64,000 nt of DNA. Origin: Agapetus fuscipes (taxonomy: Eukaryota; Arthropoda; Insecta; Trichoptera; Glossosomatidae). Shown here one piece after another: positions 1 through 11,595 of this stretch. Location: assembly GCA_951799405.1 (NCBI GenBank), contig OX637343.1, positions 10,332,524 to 10,396,523 of the forward strand, written 5' to 3'. The notes under the pieces were generated by a model. The model searched no databases, had not been told where the DNA came from, and saw only the letters and a program-made list of their open reading frames with translations. The position numbers and the translations under genes are program-made. Every line of letters starts with the position of its first letter. Position 1 is the first letter of the stretch.

Positions 1-259
1 ATATAAATTCCAAAAACATTAGGGACCATTTCATTTCCGAGTGTGATCACAAAGCGAATCAACTCATATTTCAAGTCACAGTTCAAGTAGGATTGCTTGT
101 ATGTTGTGTCGGCCGTTTTGCTCGAATGCCCTGAGAGTGGAATCCAATTTCATATCCAATATCACAGCCTGCCCGCAGTTCGGATAAGGCTTCAATGGCT
201 ATGAATGTGTACCTACAGCAAATGTTCATTGGAAACTAATATTTAACATTTTCTGATGA

Positions 260-420
260 ATTCTTAATTAATACTTACCCAATGACATCTGTTGAACCAG
301 GGTCGAAGTTATTGTCGATAGAACATGATGCAAGCAGGGCTCGAACCAGTGTTAGTGCTAATAACACAAAATCGAGCGCCGACGCCTTACCTCTCGACCA
401 TCTCAGCGACGTTCTTACAG
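260..420 (-). mobile_element. SINE-2 copy, tRNA-like head (partial)
   Basis: On the minus strand an A-box-like stretch (tggtcgagaggtaaggc) and a B-box-like stretch (ggttcgagccc) are followed by 'ccctggttcaacagatgt'. That last motif is shared with the copies at 29285 and 59020. The head resembles a Ser/Leu-type tRNA. It looks like a tRNA-derived SINE and not a working tRNA gene. Confidence 0.6.
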
Positions 421-556
421 CATGGAAGGTCAGCCTATGACTTGAGGGCTCACTCAGTATAGCGTCAACAGTGTAAGGACGTGCCAAAGAGCCATTGAAA
501 GGAGGAAACCTGAGAGACAGGGTTGACACACTGGTGTCTCTGATGTTACACAGCGA

Positions 557-901
557 GTGGCCTGCTTCAAATGGCGTTGGGCTGGTCACGTCGGAAGGCA
601 GGACTATGATAGATGGCCGGAAATAATTGTCCAGTGGTGGCCCAGAATGTCCACGCAGGGAGTGGGGAGACTCCTACTGAGGTGGCTGGGTGAAACCAAG
701 GGAACTGCAGGCAGAGGATGGCTGAACACAGCAGCCGATAGACAAACTTATAGAAAATTGGAGGTGGCCTACGATCAGGAGAGGACAGAGAGGCTGAGGA
801 AGAAGAAGTATTATCTAGTGTAGCCAATGCCTCCAAAACGACTAGACCACGTTTTCATGTTTGCCTAATGGAATTGCCTGTATCTCATGTATGAAAATCG
901 C
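557..901 (+). mobile_element. LINE-B fragment: C-terminus of a reverse transcriptase ORF2
   Basis: The plus frame (557-823) encodes WRWAGHVGR, then RWPEIIVQWWPR, RLLLRWLGE and GRGWLNTAADRQTYRKLE. This order of motifs (WAGH, RW, WxPR, RW, W..AxDR) is typical of the end of the reverse-transcriptase polyprotein of many arthropod APE-type LINEs. Catalytic RT motifs are absent, so this is a 5'-truncated dead copy. The frame ends at 823 and a short tail follows. The clade is not determined. Confidence 0.75.
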
Positions 902-1148
902 TGGGAGTGGGGAGACTCCTACTGATGTGGCTGGGTGAAACCAAGGGAACTGCAGGCAGAGGATGGCTGAACACAGCAGCCGATAGACAAACATGTAGAA
1001 GATTGGAGGTGGCCTACGCTCAGGAGAGGACTGAGAGAGGCTGAGGAAGAAGAAGTATTATCTAGTGTAGCAAATGCCTCCAAAACGACTAGACCACGCT
1101 TTCATGTTTGCCTAATGGCACTGCCTGTATCTCATGTATGAAATCGCC
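902..1148 (+). repeat. Tandem second copy of the LINE-B 3' end
   Basis: This stretch repeats 658-901 almost base for base, starting at 'gggagtggggagactcctac' and running past 'gcctgtatctcatgtatga'. The period is about 244 bp. The second copy has a small indel ('gactgagagaggctg') that breaks the frame relative to the first. It points to local tandem duplication after insertion. Confidence 0.8.
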
Positions 1149-1436
1149 CATAAAGCATCTCTGCTCGTCGATGTCCTCCGCCTCTTCGTTTTCCCGTCTC
1201 GGGTTGAACAGACTGCATGAGGAGCGTGGGAGGACCCGACACTGCAGGTTACGGCAAAGTGTGCTCAACACGCGGCAGGTGACCGCAATGGTGCCAAGCT
1301 CAAATCATAGCGGTGGCATGCTGTACGCGAAGCTCAAACTTGCATTCCAAATTGCCACACTTGGTATTCTTTTTCTTGCTTTAGATCCTGATATTTTTTT
1401 GGAAGTGAGATATGTACAATATATTATGTAATCTAT

Positions 1437-1680
1437 ACTTAATCTAAGTTGCAAAGAAAAGATATAATAACATTGACGATTCATATTATTATTTGCCTAT
1501 GTCCACAAGCAGACACGTGTAAGATCGCACTTACAAATGCTGCATGTTAATTAACAAATTCAAATCCAAATCTCAAAAGAACATGAACCCTGCAACTTTT
1601 TCCGTGAAACAAGGGTGACATTGGTAAAGTAAACCATTTTTACAGTATGGTCAGCCACAAATCAACCTATAAGTCCTTTA
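1437..1680 (-). mobile_element. LINE-A 3' tail, nearly full length
   Basis: On the minus strand it runs from an 'aggttgatttgtggctgacc'-like start through 'aatgtcaccc' to 'gcaacttagatta'. It is one of roughly forty copies of the LINE-A tail. No coding sequence is attached. Confidence 0.75.
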
Positions 1681-1730
1681 AAGCATATGCATTTAGCCAA
1701 AATCTTTAAATAATCAGTTCACAATCTAGT

Positions 1731-1773
1731 TAATACTTATACATATCTAGATTCTAGATATGTATAAGTATTA
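1731..1773. repeat. Perfect 21-bp inverted repeat (hairpin)
   Basis: Arms 1731-1751 and 1753-1773 are exact reverse complements around a single base. It is AT-rich and stands alone 50 bp beyond a LINE-A tail. It could be a tiny foldback remnant. No function is visible. Confidence 0.85.
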
Positions 1774-3029
1774 AGTATACTTAAAAGGCCTTATAAGGAA
1801 GAACATGATATTAATTTTACCATCCGAGACAAGTTTGCGGGGGCGTCAGATGTGCTGTGTACACAGCGTCATAAAATCTATGTAAGCGCCAACGCTAAAC
1901 GTGCGTCAATATCGGCAGGGATCGGCAAACAAGACGCGCGTGCGAGGTTTAGCATATTTTTGGAAAATAAAATATTAAAAGAAAATCAAAACACGTAAAC
2001 TAATTCATCTTTGTATTTTTTTGATAGAAAAGTATTAGGAAGTATTCCAGTGACTCGTAATCAAAATTGAATGGATTCAATTCCCGGGGGGACGGAAAAA
2101 AAAAAGTAAATTAAAAAAAAAAAATGTTCTTCGCTTGCCTGAAGGTGTCATTTACTTTATTTAAAGACCGGCCAAGAGTTTCAACCAGCATCCATCGTAC
2201 AGCAAGTAGGGTATTGCTGAGATTAATTAACGCTTAGCGATCCGTACTGTAAAATTGGTTCACTTTTGCCAATGTCACCCCTGTTTTCTAAAAAAGAAGG
2301 AAGAGTTGAGAGGTTGCAATTTTTCATGAAACATAAAATACTCTCTGAATGCTTCTTAAGAAGTTTGATGTCGATTCGACTACAAATATATTTTTGTCAT
2401 TTTTCATTTAAATATAAGAAAAAGTTGCCCCTCGTATCTGGCTAATTCGCTTAAGAGATCTTGATGATTTTTCGAATTAGTTACAGTCAATCGGAGGTAA
2501 TCATGTCAAGATTACAATGAAAAAAAAATCGTTCTTGTTGTTGCGTAAAGCTGCGTCTCTTACCTGTGGGAATGAAACAATTCCACATGCCCATGTGACA
2601 TAGTGAGACACGCGTTTGGGGATTAAGAGCATGATCTTTTAATGAAAAACGGTTAAGACCAATTTGATGCCGTTACCAACGAACGGCACTTCATTTTTAT
2701 TATAAATATTTGTCTCGGTGGCTGTTTAAAATGTTGCGGATAACTGGGCAGGGGTACACATTAAATTTACATGTTTAATTTTTACGACACCAATGTAATA
2801 TGCAAATGCCCGGCTTGATGATATGTGTTAAAGCGATCCCCGCGGCGTACATTAGTGCTCAAATGCCAATGTATGCATCGTCTGCTTACAAATTATGCCT
2901 TGATCACTAATCCGCGTGGAGCGGGAAGTGTTGGGTTCGGAAGATACAATCGCGACACAATATTGTTACATTTGAGGAACAATAAAAGGTTCCCCCACTG
3001 CTTGTTTGTCTTATCTAGAATTTGTATGT
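1774..3029. other. Unassigned AT-rich stretch
   Basis: No convincing gene. A decayed LINE-A tail (+) lies near 2245-2330. The open frame at 2825-3043 has no recognisable family. From about 2989 the sequence resembles the left end of the element at 5012 ('ccccactgcttgtttg'). Confidence 0.5.
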
Positions 3030-3596
3030 TTCTTGATTTATAGGTTGGTATACGGCTGATCACCCATGCTGTAGAAAATGGTTCACTTTGCCAATGTCAC
3101 CCCTGTTTCAGGGAAGACCAGCAAAAATTGCAGGGTGTAGTGTTTGTTTGTTTTATATACTTAAATGTAATTAATTGTTTGTATTCCTTGACTTAAAGGT
3201 TGGTATGAGGCTGACCACCTATACTGTAAAAAATGGTTCACTTTGCCAATGTCACCCCTGTTTCAGGGAAGGTCGGCAAGGGGTGCAGGGCGTATGTTCA
3301 TTTGAGATTGGGTTTTTATATTGTAGGTACACATGCGGCATGTGTTAGCGCGAACTTATACATGTCTGCTTGTTCCGGGAATGCGTTTAATATAAATCTT
3401 AAATGATATTTATCTTTGCAGCTTCAATTTAGATTTAGATTTATGTCCATTTGAGATTTGTGTTTTTAAATTGTAGATCCATATGCTACAAGCGCGAACT
3501 AGTACGTGTCTGCTTGTGTATATCTGCAAATGAAGAAGAAGAATGCATATAATGGGATTCTTTAATGTTACATATATTTGCAACTTAGATTAGATC
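3030..3596 (+). mobile_element. Three partial LINE-A tails in series
   Basis: 3030-3140 is the 5' part of a tail, 3183-3442 a near-complete tail, and 3443-3596 the 3' half of a third. All are on the plus strand. The last ends in 'caacttagattaga'. Serial insertion at neighbouring sites or local duplication would both fit. Confidence 0.8.
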
Positions 3597-4147
3597 ACAA
3601 ATATTTTTTTCTAAAATTTATGTTGTTTTCAATTCATCACATCGTTATGGGTGCGATTTCAAATTATAAATTCATCTCATAACCTTTTCATATTATGTAC
3701 CTATGGCGTTTATTTATACGTGGTCTATAAAATATGAAATTATAATATTGAATTGAATATTCGAGTTCATTATCCATTCATTCGGAATTCATATATTTTG
3801 ACACGTTCCAATTTATGGCATCTATGTATTAAATTAAAATCATTGAATTCATGTTATTTTAACATTCATGTTTGGATGAACACAGGATAAACCTTTCCTA
3901 TTTTTATTTCGTAACTGTGAAAATTGAGTACTAAAACTACTGTCGTGAATTAAAAAATTTGAGTTAAAAAAAAATTCTCGGCGGGCATCTGTCACACTTG
4001 TATATAAATGTCTAGGGCCTTTAGCAACCAATAACAAACTTTGTATCGCATTTTCTCTGCGAAAACCCGGCCGTGTGACGTCATAATTTTTTGTCTATGG
4101 TATTTGTTCCGAGTCCAGTATGTCGAATATTAAAATTTTAGATTCAT
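3597..4147. other. Unassigned AT-rich stretch
   Basis: Nothing recognised. It contains the phrase 'aacccggccgtgtgacgtca', close to one at 39078-39096. This suggests an old shared repeat. Confidence 0.4.
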
Positions 4148-4500
4148 AATGAATGCATGCCCACAAGCAGACGCGTGTTAGTTCTACTTGTGTGAAAAGA
4201 TAATAAAATACTGCAACTCTTGGCAATTTCCCATTAAACAGGTCTTACATTGGCAAAGAGAGACAACTTTTACAGTATAAGTGGTCACCTTCATACCAAC
4301 CTATCAGCCAGAGGAGATTGTGAAAGAATGGGATATACAAAGTGAGCGTAAAAGAAGAAAATGCATGAAAAAGGTGATGGATATGAATGAATTAAAAGAG
4401 TATGACAGGAAAGGAAAAAATGGAGGCAACTCTGCAGAGGCTCTGACCACCCATAGTGGAATGACGACAGAGTTACAGGTACAGTCAAGGAATATTCTTT
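4148..4500. mobile_element. Rearranged LINE-A copy with inverted coding end
   Basis: 4148-4309 is a LINE-A tail on the minus strand. Directly after it, on the plus strand (4310-4480), lies a decayed LINE-A RT C-terminus (KEWDIQSERKRRKCMKKVMD), matching the end of the 34-kb ORF. In a normal copy these parts share orientation. An inverted 5' part is the known signature of twin priming during LINE insertion, which is my inference here. Confidence 0.65.
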
Positions 4501-5011
4501 TGCTAATTCCATGCTTCACAATTTCACTTGTCCTTCAACACCATAATCTTACTGGTCTTCCCTCCTCCATTTTCTTCTTTTGCTTTTTACATTTTCTTCG
4601 ACACAACTTTTCAACCCTACCTAGTAACGTCATATACATATTTTTTAATTTAATTTGTGCAGACTCCGTGCAATGTGACATACTTTCTTAAATGAACAAA
4701 TCAGGGTTGCCACAAGCGTGGTCTGGCACGCATACCCTTTTTGGCACCCGATGTAATGTATGCGTATTGGGCGGCGCGATTAAAGTGGCCAAAAATGGCA
4801 CGACGGGCCACCGACCCTGGCATTTATGGCACTCGCAGCGGGCACACAGAATGCAACGACCAAATTGGCAACCAAATTTCGGAGACATCGATTTTTTTGG
4901 CCATTTTTTATGGCACTTGAGGCTATCTTCTTCCTTATATGACAATATGGGTACAGCTACATATTTGGATAATCTGTCTAGTACTTTTGGTAGAACGAGC
5001 TGAAAAATACG
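4501..5011. other. Unassigned stretch
   Basis: No gene recognised. 4692-5003 is open on the plus strand (103 codons) and partly open on the minus, without any family resemblance I can name. The run near 4790-4915 is relatively GC-rich with recurring 'tggca' words, so the frame is probably a by-product of composition. Confidence 0.4.
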
Positions 5012-5501
5012 CAGTTCGTCCCCCAGTGCTTGTTTGGCTTATCTATCATGTGATTCAAAGATGCCGAGAATCACATTCCACACAATCTGAGCTAAGACAA
5101 AACATAAAACACGTATGTTGAGAGTTGTTTTAAGTATTTTTTTATTCCTTGACTGATAGGTTCGTATGCAGCTGACCACCCATACTGTAAAAAATGGTTC
5201 ACTTTGCCAATGTCACCCCTGCTTCAGGGAAGGTCGGCAAGAGTTGCAGGGCTTATGTTCATTTGAGATTGGGTTTTTTTTATATTGTAGGTCCACATGC
5301 GGCATATGTAAGCGCGAAATTATGCATGTCTGCTTGTGGGAATGCATTTAATATGAATCTCAAATGATACATATCTTTGCAGCTTAGATTTAGAATGTCC
5401 AGTTTTCATAAGACACATTGGTCCAGTACACATACACACATTGCTCATGTGAAATTACCTCTGATGGGCTTAAGACAAACAAGCACTAAGGGGTCGAACT
5501 G
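5012..5501. mobile_element. MITE-like element with inverted ends, split by a LINE-A tail
   Basis: The left end 'cagttcgtcccccagtgctt' and the reverse complement of the right end 'cagttcgaccccttagtgct' form inverted termini of about 30 bp. Without the LINE-A tail at 5144-5391 the element is about 240 bp. The related copy at 10137-10460 lacks that insertion and acts as an empty site. No transposase is encoded. Confidence 0.75.
5144..5391 (+). mobile_element. LINE-A 3' tail inserted in a MITE
   Basis: Complete tail from 'attccttgactgataggttc' to 'gcagcttagattt'. Both of its borders are fixed by comparison with the uninterrupted element at 10137. The tail therefore integrates as a discrete unit of about 248 bp. 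Confidence 0.85.
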
Positions 5502-5728
5502 AAAAAAAAACACTATGTTTATACACGAACCCTTAATATTTTAAATAACAGGGCTGTGTGCAAAATAACTATTGGATAATTCATTAGGACCTCGTTAATC
5601 CGAACAGGCAAACAACTGAACCTTGACGGATTATCAAGATGTCACACTCTATTTTACAAAGCCGTAAAATAAAATAAAACCCCCTGATTATCAATAATAC
5701 ATCTATTTTTAATATGAGCTACTATTTA

Positions 5729-5936
5729 TCCTTGACTAAAAAGTAATAAGTATGACGTTGACCCCTCATGCTGTAAAAACTTGGTTCACTTTTGCCAATG
5801 CCACCGCCGTGCTTACATTAGGTCTTTTTAATAAGTACACATGCAACATGTCTAAGCGAAATTTAATGTGCCTGCTTGTGGGTATGCATTAAATATGACC
5901 ATTAAATGCCAATACATCTATGCAACTTTGATTATA
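5729..5936 (+). mobile_element. Divergent LINE-A tail (sub-family)
   Basis: Shows 'gacccctcatgctgtaaaaa' and 'cttttgccaatgccacc' instead of the main-family phrases. It shares these variants with copies at 14356 and 28048, so they define an older sub-family. Confidence 0.65.
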
Positions 5937-6099
5937 CATGTGATTGTAGTTAAATTAGCTGTATTGTGTATTTATTTGGGATTATTATAGACATAGAAGC
6001 AGTGCCGGTTTTAGCACTACCAGCGCCCTGGGCGAGATTTTTTAAGGCGCCCCCCCCCCCCCCTATTCGCCATTAGAAAATTCAAATTCATACGAAAAA

Positions 6100-7060
6100 A
6101 AGGAACGTAGTAACCATTTATTAAAAAAAATATATGACAATACAGTTGACAGCTAATCAAATGGTGGAAAATATAAACTTAGAGAAGGGTTACATGTCCA
6201 AAAAATTTTTTTGAAAAATAATACATTTGTTAATAAATTTCATAAAAAATAAAAAATGGACAAAAATGAAAATTTGACAAGAGTACAAAAAATTAAACTA
6301 TAAAAAAATGTACGAATGTAGAATAATTTGAAGTTCAATATTTAGAAAGCACAAATTAAAAAAATAATGGAAAAGACAGAAATAGTCTTACAACATAAAA
6401 ATTGAAGAAAAAAAATTAAATAAAAAATATGAAATCTAAAATTAAACAAAGAAAAATTAAAAAAGAAAACAAAAACGAAAACGGAAAAAAGTCTAGACAA
6501 AAAAGTATTAACTTTAAAAAAAATATGAAAAAAAATTAAAATAGAAAGAATTTAATAATTTAAAACAAGCATTCAAAAATGAAAAAAAAAATTCAAAAGG
6601 CAATAAAAAATTAACAACTATTGCATAGAACAAACCATGAAATCAACAAAAATTTGAAAACATAGAATGACAGAAAAAAATACCGCATATAAAAATTAAA
6701 AACTATTACATAAAACAAACCATGAAATCAAAAATTGAAAAAACCATATTAAAAACTAATTAAACAACAAAAATTTGAAAACTTAGAATGACAGAACAAA
6801 ATTAAAACATAAAAATGGAAAAAAAAATGGAAAGACAAAAAAAAACACATTTAAAAATTAAAAACTATTGCATAGAACAAACCATGAAATCAAAAACTGA
6901 AAAAAAGCATATTAAGAAATAATTTATCAACAAAAAATTGAAAACTTAGAATTACAGAACAAAAATAAAATATAAAATTTGAAAAAAAAGATGGAATGCA
7001 AAGAATATAAAATTAAAAAACGTGTACATTTATAAAAAAAACAAATTATGAATAACTGTT
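6100..7060 (+). repeat. A-rich low-complexity tract with degenerate tandem motif
   Basis: Almost 1 kb is strongly A-rich on the plus strand. A motif 'gcatagaacaaaccatgaaa' recurs near 6620, 6707 and 6870, so part of the tract is a degenerate tandem repeat. It lies wholly inside the hAT-like element. The 14-base C run is at 6050-6063. Confidence 0.8.
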
Positions 7061-8704
7061 TTCCATACAAAAGTCAGCTGCATAAATATAAAAATCAACT
7101 GTCTTCATGCTTAACTTGAGGTCTAATTTTGTACAATGTAATGATATGTAAGAGGACAATCACGCCGAGTGTATATTTCGCATACCCGAAATACAAACCA
7201 AAAACTTACATCGTTCCGCACATCGATTTATAGAACTGGATGGGCTAGGAAATCAATCCTTTGAGAATTAGAAATACGCTACCCCACTCATCATACAAAA
7301 ATCCAAATTCAGTCTATTGGTAACCTTTTAACTGTCAACAGTGTGTTACCTAATTGGAAAAAAAATCCATGTAAATGCCAAACTGGGTAATTTCTAAACG
7401 TGCCAACAAAAGAGAATAAATGTGTTATAGAATATAGAATAATATTTCACTTTAATCACTATTCTATATGATTACGTTGATAAAATTTATTTTTCGTTTG
7501 TCGAAATATTTTGTTCGCGAAAGTGAAGGCCATTTCTAGAACTAGTGATATTCAAATAGCAGGCGCGTGCATAGGGTGTAGGCAAATACATTTCAGAATA
7601 AATATTTTCTCACATTCCTTCAAAATCACTCATTTGAATTTGGCTGAAGTGGTAACGATGGCTCCAATCAAACTTAAATCTTGAATTTTAAATCTCAATA
7701 TCAACCTCAATCGCGTTTTTACCATATTTTGCCTACGTATTAGGCGCATGTGCCTGTATGGGATGCACGCCCCTGTCAAATAGGTATATAGGTACTTGTT
7801 TCTTCAAGTATGTAACTTCTATGCTCGCGGTAATAGATACTTGTGAAAATCATCCCGTACGCAATGTGGTGGAAACATTTTTGAATTGGGAATTTATCAG
7901 ATATTTTCATACTTTCAACAACACTCGTAACAAAAACCGTTACCATAGTGATTTCATGGGTTTCCGTGGTAATTTGTACATAGATTGAAGACGGGTTAGA
8001 GACACGTTGCTTACATAGAAAATAACAAAAGCATTTCATATGTCGTGACCGAGACAGCACTATTTAAAATGTATGGTGTCAAAGACGTTGCATCGTGCCG
8101 ATTGATACTAAATCCCATTTATAGCCCCTCCATTGAATATACCTCCATGGTTTCACAGGCGGTTATGTTGAATTTATGGGCCTCATACTAGAATTAAAAA
8201 ATGTTTTAGTTATACCAATAAATGTTGAAGAAACTATATAGGTGGTGAACAAATCGATCAAGCTTCAGACACTAGCACCATCAAAATAAAGGGGAGAAGG
8301 ATGGAGACTCTAACTATACGATAGAAAGTTGCACAGGCTGGCCTAAGATTCTGGCATAATAATTTCCATTTTATGTAACATTTATGTAACAGAATTCAAT
8401 ATTGCAAGTATAACAATGAGGTCCGCATATTTGAAGAAGACATTCAACTTATAAGCTGGAACTGTGAATTATGAAGATTTTCGGCAGTAACTTTGTGAAA
8501 GTCCATTTTAACAGAAAATGCAAATTTGGAACATCCTTCGAAAAATAATTTCCGATATTTTGCTACTGCGGATAAACCTCAGCTAACAATGGCACATAAT
8601 GTCATTGTTATTTGACTCTTATCCGCCGAGACGAAAATGTATTTTTTAACTTCCTTTATAACTTGAATTATTTACAACTTTTCAAATGAATTACCATTTA
8701 CCAT
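7061..8704. other. Unassigned interior of the hAT-like element
   Basis: No transposase motif or other family is visible. The open frames at 7758-7988 (+) and 7776-8060 (-) overlap each other and resemble nothing I know. A 'caatgaggtccgcat' phrase at 8415 recurs at 38507 and 56809. Confidence 0.45.
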
Positions 8705-9427
8705 AATATATTCATTTAAAGCTCTCAGATGCATGCCCACAAACAAACACGTGTAGTTCGCGCGTACAAATGCTGAATGTGTTCTTACAAATAAAATCCA
8801 AACCTCAAATGAACATAAGCGCTACAACTTTTTCCGACCTTTCCTAACACAGGGGTGACATTGGCAAAGTGAACCATTTTTTACAGTATGAGTGGTCAGT
8901 CTCATACTAACCTATAAGTCAAGGAATACAAATAATAAATAACGTTTAAGTATAAAAAAAGAACAAAACCATAAAAAGAAATCTATACAAAAAAGTCAAT
9001 AATTTCCTATCCAAAAAATGTAACAAATTAATAAACCAACATTACAAATCAACATTGCAGGTTAGCCGCCACTTCTTCCTGTCATTACATACTTCTTTCA
9101 TTTCATCCAGAGTCATTACCTTTTTCATACAAGCCCTCCTCTTATTATGACTCTGGAAATCCCATTCATTCGCTATTTCAAAAATTTGATCCATCTATAC
9201 TTTTCTCGGTCTTCCTCTACCACGACATCCATCTATTCTTGCAACATATACTTTCTTCGTCAGTCTTTCATCACTCATTCTCTCCATATGCCCTAACCAT
9301 CTTAGCAAACTTCTTTTAATCTTCAATTTCACACTTTTTCTTACACCACATTCTGCTCTTACAAGATCATTCCTCACCCTGTCACTTCGTTTTTTTCCCA
9401 ATCATACTTCTTAGATAGTCCATTTCT
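8705..9427 (-). pseudogene. LINE-A copy: decayed RT C-terminus plus 3' tail
   Basis: The tail is at 8705-8930, followed by the LINE-A 3' UTR and an RT end. 9195-9401 (-) still encodes KKRSDRVRNDLV, LLRWLGHMERMSDERLTKKV and GCRGRGRPRKV, matching the intact ORF at 34294. Downstream codons hold stops and frameshifts. It is nested in the hAT-like element, so it is the younger insertion of the two. It is older than the 34-kb copy, judging by its damage. Confidence 0.85.
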
Positions 9428-9879
9428 GAAATCATCTTCCTTAAAATAATTTCAGTCATTCATAATTACAACATTTAACGAAATAAAAAACAAGGTCGCG
9501 AAATAAATATGTACCTTTGTAAAGTAAAAAGTAAAAAGAAATATACCTAGCAATAACAAAATAAAAAAAAATTATAATTGTGTTCATTTCTCTTTCTAAG
9601 AATGAAACAATTATTTTACAGGTTCAATTTTTACTATCTACGAATAATAAATATTTTCGAGTTTTAATGCCACAAAAATTTCAAAATTACTAAAAAATAT
9701 AAAGGGGCGCCTGCGGCGCCCCTTCACACCTGGCGCCCTGGGCGGTCGCCCGACCGCGCCCAACCCTAGCGCCGGCCCTGCATAGAAGTTAGTACTGGTC
9801 TCCATATGTGGCCTCAGCTGTCATCTCTGTTGAAGTTGGGGTGCTTTTGTATTTCGATTGCTTCCATCACGAGTATTAT

Positions 9880-10784
9880 AGACAGATGGATGACGTCACA
9901 TAGACGGGGGATATTTTGAATATACGAAAATTCCACATTTTTTCACATCATTTCCCACAGCATAAGCACAAGCATCACACAAATATGAAGGATATTTTTT
10001 TTCTCTCTTTTCCCACCACCCCCATAGTTTAACATGCAAAATTCGCGAAAGATCCTGCATATTTTGACACCTATTCCCGCAGCCTGGTATCAGGGACCGA
10101 GAATGCCCAGGAGGTATTTGTTCCGCCGTAGGGATGGGCAACTGAAAAAAAGAATATCGTTTTATATCGTCACCCCAATTCATGTTTGGTTTTTCTACCA
10201 TTTGATTCAAAGATGACCTTTGAATGAAAGTGTCTTAAGAATCACATTCTACACAATCTGAGTTAAGGGTAAAACGTAAAACACGATAATGTGAGAGTTT
10301 TTTAAAAATATTTTCAAACTCAATGTCTAGTATTTATAAGACACTTTGGTCCAGTACACATACAAACATTGCTCATGTGAAATTACCTGTGTTGGTTATA
10401 AGATAAACAAGCAATAAGGGGCGATATATCAAATCGATACTTTCAAACACTATCGAAATATATCTAGGAAAAAATATCGGTCGCTGGCGGGGAACGTCTT
10501 GAAATTTCGTCTCGAAAAATTTGTTGACGGAATGGAGGGGGCTAGAAACATTTAAAAAAAAAATGACGCAATTTCAAAAAGAAATCTCGGGTGCTGACGT
10601 TAACATTTTTAAAAAAATCGTCTCAAAAACACCGACACTGGGGCGGTAGGCACGCGATTTGCATGGAAAAAATGGTTGCTTCCAAAAATGACGCATATGA
10701 ATAAAAATATATCGTTTTTAATATTCCAGAAACAATATCGGTACTTTTGATATATCAAAATTTTTGAACTTGGTGTTTTCACAA
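9880..10784. mobile_element. MITE-like repeat, empty-site relative of 5012-5501
   Basis: 10137-10460 aligns with the element at 5012 but lacks the LINE-A insertion. Its ends 'tatatcgtcacccc' and 'ggggcgatatatc' are inverted, extending the termini further than in the 5-kb copy. The flank 'atggatgacgtcacatag' at 9886 recurs at 17548. The rest, to 10784, is low-complexity with 'tatcg' words. Confidence 0.6.
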
Positions 10785-11040
10785 GTCATTCCTTTGCCTA
10801 ACTGCCCGCTTATGGAATGAGCTACCGCTATCTGTGTTTCCATCCCAATTCAACCTTGCCCATTTCAAAACCAACATCAATCGCCATTTCCTCTCAGTGT
10901 CTCAAAACAAAGCAACGCCACACACACCACAGCACTGCGCAGCTAACGGCCTTGCAACCGGACATGGACAACTGCCACATCACCAACACCCCTGCGGCAC
11001 TACAACAAGTGTCATAGACCCTTAGAGGTTCTCAAATCTA
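10785..11040 (+). pseudogene. LINE-C fragment: end of a reverse-transcriptase ORF
   Basis: Read on the plus strand it gives SFLCLTARLWNELPLSVF followed by FNLAHFKTNINRHFL. This is the well-known 'RLWN.LP..VF..F....FK..++++' ending of many arthropod non-LTR RT ORFs. Only the last ~90 codons and a short 3' UTR remain. Inverted relatives are at 37478 and 60326. Confidence 0.75.
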
Positions 11041-11595
11041 GGGAGTCTCCCGCATAAAAAAAAAAATATATAAATATAACCCATCTCTATTCCACCATAT
11101 TTGCTGAACATGTTCCCTCTTTCACAGTCATAATAAATACACACGTTCAGCCCATATGGAGTGCAATACCACAAGTATAAAACTAAAAGTGTAAACTCTT
11201 CGTCAAAATTGTGTGATAACTTAATCTCTCCCCCACGTGAGTGCACGAATTTCCGTACATATTGCAGTGAAACATCATGGCTGAGTTTAAACGTTTGAAT
11301 TTTACGGTTTGGTTATAGAACTTCATGCAGTCCTTTAGGAACCGGTTTCTGCTTCAGTTGGTCCGCCCTTAGGCCATTTTACGAGAATAAATGCAATCTT
11401 TTATTCGTCGTGTTCGCCATCTTTCCCCTTTTATTAAGTTCACAATTAACATACCACATACCAGCGTGTATGCTTTTATTTTATTATTTTGCTTAGCGGA
11501 ATGGATAGCTTTTCGCTCACACAGGCTTTAGAGAGCAGGATAAGAAAAGTTTGAAATTTGTGTAGACCAGAAAATTGAGACTGGATGTAAACGCA
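11041..11595. other. Unassigned stretch
   Basis: I see no gene, RNA or clear repeat here. Short frames lack family resemblance. Confidence 0.4.

Larger units (their letters stand above)
6000..9780. mobile_element. hAT-like DNA transposon, gutted, with 8-bp target duplication
   Basis: The 8-mer catagaag sits at 5992-5999 and again at 9781-9788, exactly flanking the element. The left end reads CAGTGCCGGTTTTAG and the right end, reverse-complemented, CAGGGCCGGCGCTAG, so the termini are imperfect inverted repeats of about 15 bp. An 8-bp duplication with CAG-type ends is the known pattern of the hAT superfamily. Inside are a 14-base C run, a long A-rich tract (6100-7060), an unassigned middle and a later LINE-A insertion (8705-9427). 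I see no transposase frame, so the copy is either non-autonomous or decayed. Confidence 0.85.

Noticed and set aside
4692..5003. 103-codon plus frame with a mirrored minus frame
   Set aside because: Low-complexity 'tggca' words explain the openness on both strands, and no domain is visible.
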